Source: Tenodera sinensis (taxonomy: Eukaryota; Arthropoda; Insecta; Mantodea; Mantidae). From it: a DNA stretch of 64,000 nt. Where the stretch lies: positions 43,255,216 through 43,319,215 of the forward strand of contig CM060969.1 in NCBI GenBank assembly GCA_030765045.1. Direction: 5' to 3'. Below are positions 60,771-64,000 of this stretch, in pieces (the first letter of the stretch is position 1; each line of letters begins with the position of its first letter). Made by a program: the position numbers and the translations under genes. Below the pieces are notes generated by a model that was given only the letters and a program-made list of their open reading frames with translations, made no database searches and had not been told where the DNA came from.

Positions 60771-61394
60771 AGTGAAAAAGATGATTTTCACGGTTAATCA
60801 GGAATAGTTGAAGATGTAAGTATTAATATATTTTCAAAAATATTATCAAGAAAATAAATGATCATCATTAGAGCGTGTTTTTCTTGAACCTGCATTTTAT
60901 ATTTTGTGTTTTGCTAGAATATAAGGGCTAGCTTTTATTGCCTAGTAACTGCGAATTAAAGCATCACTGATATAATAGTAGATAAACTTGTTTGTTAAAT
61001 TTCATAAATCAGTTGGATAAAGATAAGTGCTAAGTGTGTGCTATGGCAATTTTTAGGATATTCGGATAAAATGAAGAGAGTAATATTCGCTGTGAGTTCT
61101 TTCGTGCGTCATGATTTAGCGTGTTTGTTTGTGGTAAGATACCTCTTGTTTTTACCTTTGCTTCTAAGATAGGATCTCAGTTGCTTAACTTTTTTCTATT
61201 TGTTGTGCACAGTTCTAATTCAGTCGATATTTCCATGAAAACTCTTGTCTGCAAGCGATGGTGACCTTATGTACATGACAAGACTTAATCCTTGTTCCAT
61301 TTATATCCTGCCTTTAACTGCAGAGGTCATATCGGCGGCTTTGCCTATTGGCAAATGGTGTTACTCATTTACAGTGGCTTTTTCGGTCTTTGGG

Positions 61395-61555
61395 ATTTTT
61401 ATACGTGAATTCACACACATATTAACATCTTTATTCACATTTCATTCATACTTCCATACTCATGGAAGTATGAGGAGAAAAATTCCCGCCCCCCTGCCGG
61501 GAATCGAACCCGGGACCCCTAGTACAGCAGGCTCTGCCAACTGCGCCACGGGGAC
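61395..61555 (-). repeat. tRNA-derived SINE, family C, with an intact head
   Basis: The minus strand begins GTCCCCGTGGCGCAGTTGGC with box A, then CCCGGGTTCGATTCCCGG as box B, and a closing GGGGGGC that can pair with the first bases. The anticodon stem does not fold, so it is not a working tRNA. The body carries a perfect 12-bp inverted repeat (61446-61457 and 61462-61473, TCATACTTCCAT/ATGGAAGTATGA) with a 4-base loop. Confidence 0.75.
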
Positions 61556-62224
61556 AGTTCTTTATTCTGATTTATAACGATTTATAGCACTCTTAAAACA
61601 CAGATACACTGGATAAATTGTAATTTACGTCACCCATGCAAATTTTACGTACATTACATTCATTTCGAAGCGTTATTATTCTTAGAATATATGACCATCA
61701 GTTTCCAAAGCCTCGATATTTTACATTTTCTTATGAGGCTTAAAATAAACGGTTCCAAAAGAATTAAATGGAACCCCAGTTTAAGAAATAATATATTTGA
61801 CAATTTTAATCATAGGTACTCACCATATACAGACGAACTGGTTGTGCTCTCTATGGTAATTCTTGGTGATATTTTGATAACGCTAGATTGTCAGCTGCAA
61901 AGGAAGAATAAGGAATACAATTAAAATTTAGTGCACTTCATTGAAAGAACGGATATACTTATGAAGATGGTAAATATATTTTCATAGCTATTATGCAAAT
62001 TATTACAAGTGAATCACACTCATAGTTCCAAATTTATTGTTAGCATTTAGCTCAATTTTTGTTTGTACATTTTCTCATTTGTATGATGGTTCCCAAGCAC
62101 GAAATACTTCCATTTGGTTGCATATTTATAAGTTATGTTCATACTCTGAGGTATCGGCATTTTTGCTAAGCATGTGTTAACAACAGCAAAGAAAGCTGGA
62201 TAGCTGCACTGTACTAAATTTTTT

Positions 62225-62835
62225 TATGTAGATCTCATCGGAAATACACGCTTTGAGGTCCCTGAATAAATAAAACAGCTTAGAAAAAGGTAACGTGTTT
62301 GTGACCAGCGTAACTCCAAAACTAATAGTTCGTCAAATACAAAATTTGGTATATAACCCCAAAAGCTTTTAAAGACGACGATTCAAAGAGATCAATATTT
62401 TCAAGAAAATCCTCCATCAAAATCTACCCTTTACATGCAAAATTTTTCGAAAATTTTGATTTTTCTTAAGATCATTTTAAAATATGACCTATGCATTGAA
62501 GATAAGTTCATGAAACATAAAATTACATTTTGGAAATGTATTATAAAATCTTACTACACAAAAATGTAGATCACATTAAATGTATGTACATGAAATGCAG
62601 ATTTTAAAGTTCACCATTTCCGAGATATTCCTGGTCATTGGTTTGCACTTTCAATAGTCATTATTGGTTTTCCTCCATCCCGTAGGTAATTCCAAAGCTA
62701 TCAGATAGCGAGCAGCTCTTGGAAGATTTGACTATCGCCTAAGATTACTGTATTCTCCTATTTCCATTAAACCTACAAGAAAAACTGTAATAAAAGCACT
62801 TCTAACAGTTTGTTGAAAAATGGGTAGAAATAGAG
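62225..62835 (+). repeat. R1 dispersed element, diverged
   Basis: TCTCATCGGAAATACACG, GTTTGTGACCAGCGTAACTC, TTTACATGCAAAATTTTTCG, CTTACTACACAAAAATGTAG, CACCATTTCCGAGATATTCC, CAGATAGCGAGCAGCTCTTG and CCATTAAACCTACAAGAAAA follow R1 order. The right end is lost. Confidence 0.75.
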
Positions 62836-64000
62836 TGTTAATGAACACTCGCTTTTAGGTGTTTTAATGAATAAATTATTTGGGAGGTCTCCCTTCGAAA
62901 ATGTGTAACAGAAAATATACGCGATACAAGAAATTATTTCCTCTATCGACCTACATCCATAATGTATATTTGAAAGAATATTTTAAAACAAAATATTTTT
63001 AATAAACAACAACATATATGAGGTTGAGACACCAAGCAGGCGTCCAATGTCAAATATGTTTCATATTCTATGGCATAAAATTGGATAAAGTAACATAATA
63101 ATACAAATATTTTGGAAATAGAAATACCACATTTTCTACATTGTTCCCATGATAGGTTTTAATCTTCCTTTTGTGGGTTTCCAATTAGGGTAATACTGTT
63201 TGAAAATGAAAACTTCAGTGACGAAGTATAGAAAGTTGAAGAGTTATGTAATGTATTGTCATAATAATGTGTCAAATTTATGTCTCTTCAATCAAAATAT
63301 TAGAATGATATTTTTAGGAAATATATATCAAAATTTTTTCGTTACAACGCATGTTTGAAGTGCGAATGACCTGTAAACCTTTTTAACTTGTATCCTTAAA
63401 GTTTGTCTAACTGATAGAGTATTTTTATTTTTAATAAAGATTTTCTCAGACGCCATCATAGACATATATAGAACGCGTTTTTTTCTCAACGCACGAATTT
63501 TCCCTGAAAAGTAAATAGCAAATTTTTGGGCTATGAGACGGTCTTTCTCTAAGCTCTCGCAATAAAATGTGAAACATAGAGTCTTTGAAAACTGATCTTC
63601 TTATGTTTTGGGAAAATAAATAGCAACACTTGGTAAAAAATAAAAAAGGATTGCAATGCATTGGAAATCTAGAAGAGCAAGTGCAGAAGCAGAAGAAGAA
63701 AAATTTCCCACAGTATTTCTATCACCTTATAATTTTAGTTCCAATAGGTACTTGAAGTAATAGCAATATTTTACGAAATTCAGTTCCTTCCTTCTATTTT
63801 CCCAAATGTTTGCTTCTCAAAGGATGCTTTCCCCCAGTAGTACAACAAACAAAGATGTTCTTTAGAGAATGTCACTCGGCTGCAATCCCTCTGAGAATCA
63901 CCAATGAGATGGCTTAACAAAAGAATAGTGACATTTACCAGTGGTAGCCAGAAGGAACCAAAGTCTCGATTCTATCTTTTGTGTCCTCAATTGAGTAGCA

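Larger units (their letters stand above)
51833..64000 (-). other. Upstream flank of Ubx (bxd/pbx-equivalent region)
   Basis: The DNA right of the probable promoter is 5' of Ubx. In Drosophila the corresponding interval holds the bxd/pbx control region, with enhancers and a Polycomb response element. Here it contains a complex GC-richer block (52240-52790), an AT-rich stretch with little visible structure (52800-55300), R1 and SINE copies, an inverted repeat (57051-57231), a complex block (57590-58440) and one coding-like segment of unknown identity (59441-59824). No Antennapedia or other neighbouring Hox exon is visible. From 62835 to 64000 I see only unique AT-rich DNA. Confidence 0.6.

Overview
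The window is a piece of an arthropod Hox complex. The one gene I can name with confidence is the 5' coding exon of Ultrabithorax (Ubx) on the minus strand at 50085-50829. It begins with the MNSYFEQ N-terminus, carries the SPYDAS and VRPAACTPDSRVGGY blocks, and ends with the NHTFYPWMAIAG hexapeptide region exactly where the conserved splice site of Ubx lies. The low overall GC, the abundance of tRNA-derived SINEs, the dispersed AT-rich repeats and the very large intron suggest an insect with a big genome. The absence of the dipteran 'b element' after AIAG and the wording of the N-terminal blocks suggest a non-dipteran, perhaps polyneopteran (cockroach, orthopteran or stick-insect grade) species. 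The species itself cannot be fixed from the sequence.

Layout, following Ubx transcription from right to left. Positions 64000 to about 51900 are upstream flanking DNA, corresponding in position to the bxd/pbx control region of Drosophila. Positions about 51850-50830 are the probable promoter and long 5' leader, with a GAGA-type tract at 51742-51832 and a GC hairpin at 50929-50947. Positions 50829-50085 are coding exon 1. Positions 50084 to 1 are intron 1, at least 50 kb long. No homeobox exon is visible on either strand, so it must lie beyond position 1.

The intron and upstream DNA are filled with mobile sequence. The main component is an AT-rich element of about 0.9-1.1 kb, called R1 here, with about 19 recognisable copies in both orientations (roughly 11 kb by my hand-drawn limits). 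It has no visible ORF. Its left end is a hairpin built from TACTTTCTCTACT, and the same motif recurs inverted near its right end. At least four tRNA-derived SINE families (A-D here) are present, some nested inside R1 copies. There are also (TTA)n, (AAAT)n and (CA)n arrays, a 63-bp minisatellite at 29303-29725 and a 236-bp tandem duplication at 32777-33231. The interval 43.9-55.6 kb around exon 1 is the longest stretch without an R1 copy.

Between the repeats lie more complex, less AT-rich islands (for example 17.9-18.2, 28.6-29.1, 46.2-46.6, 48.35-49.3, 52.2-52.8 and 57.6-58.4 kb) carrying GCCAT (Pho/YY1), GAGA, CGATA or homeodomain-type motifs. They are candidate Hox control elements, an inference from motif content and position. 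Two short coding-like segments (26284-26473 plus, 59441-59824 minus) have splice-like borders but no recognised product. Most other open frames are simple-repeat or repeat-derived.
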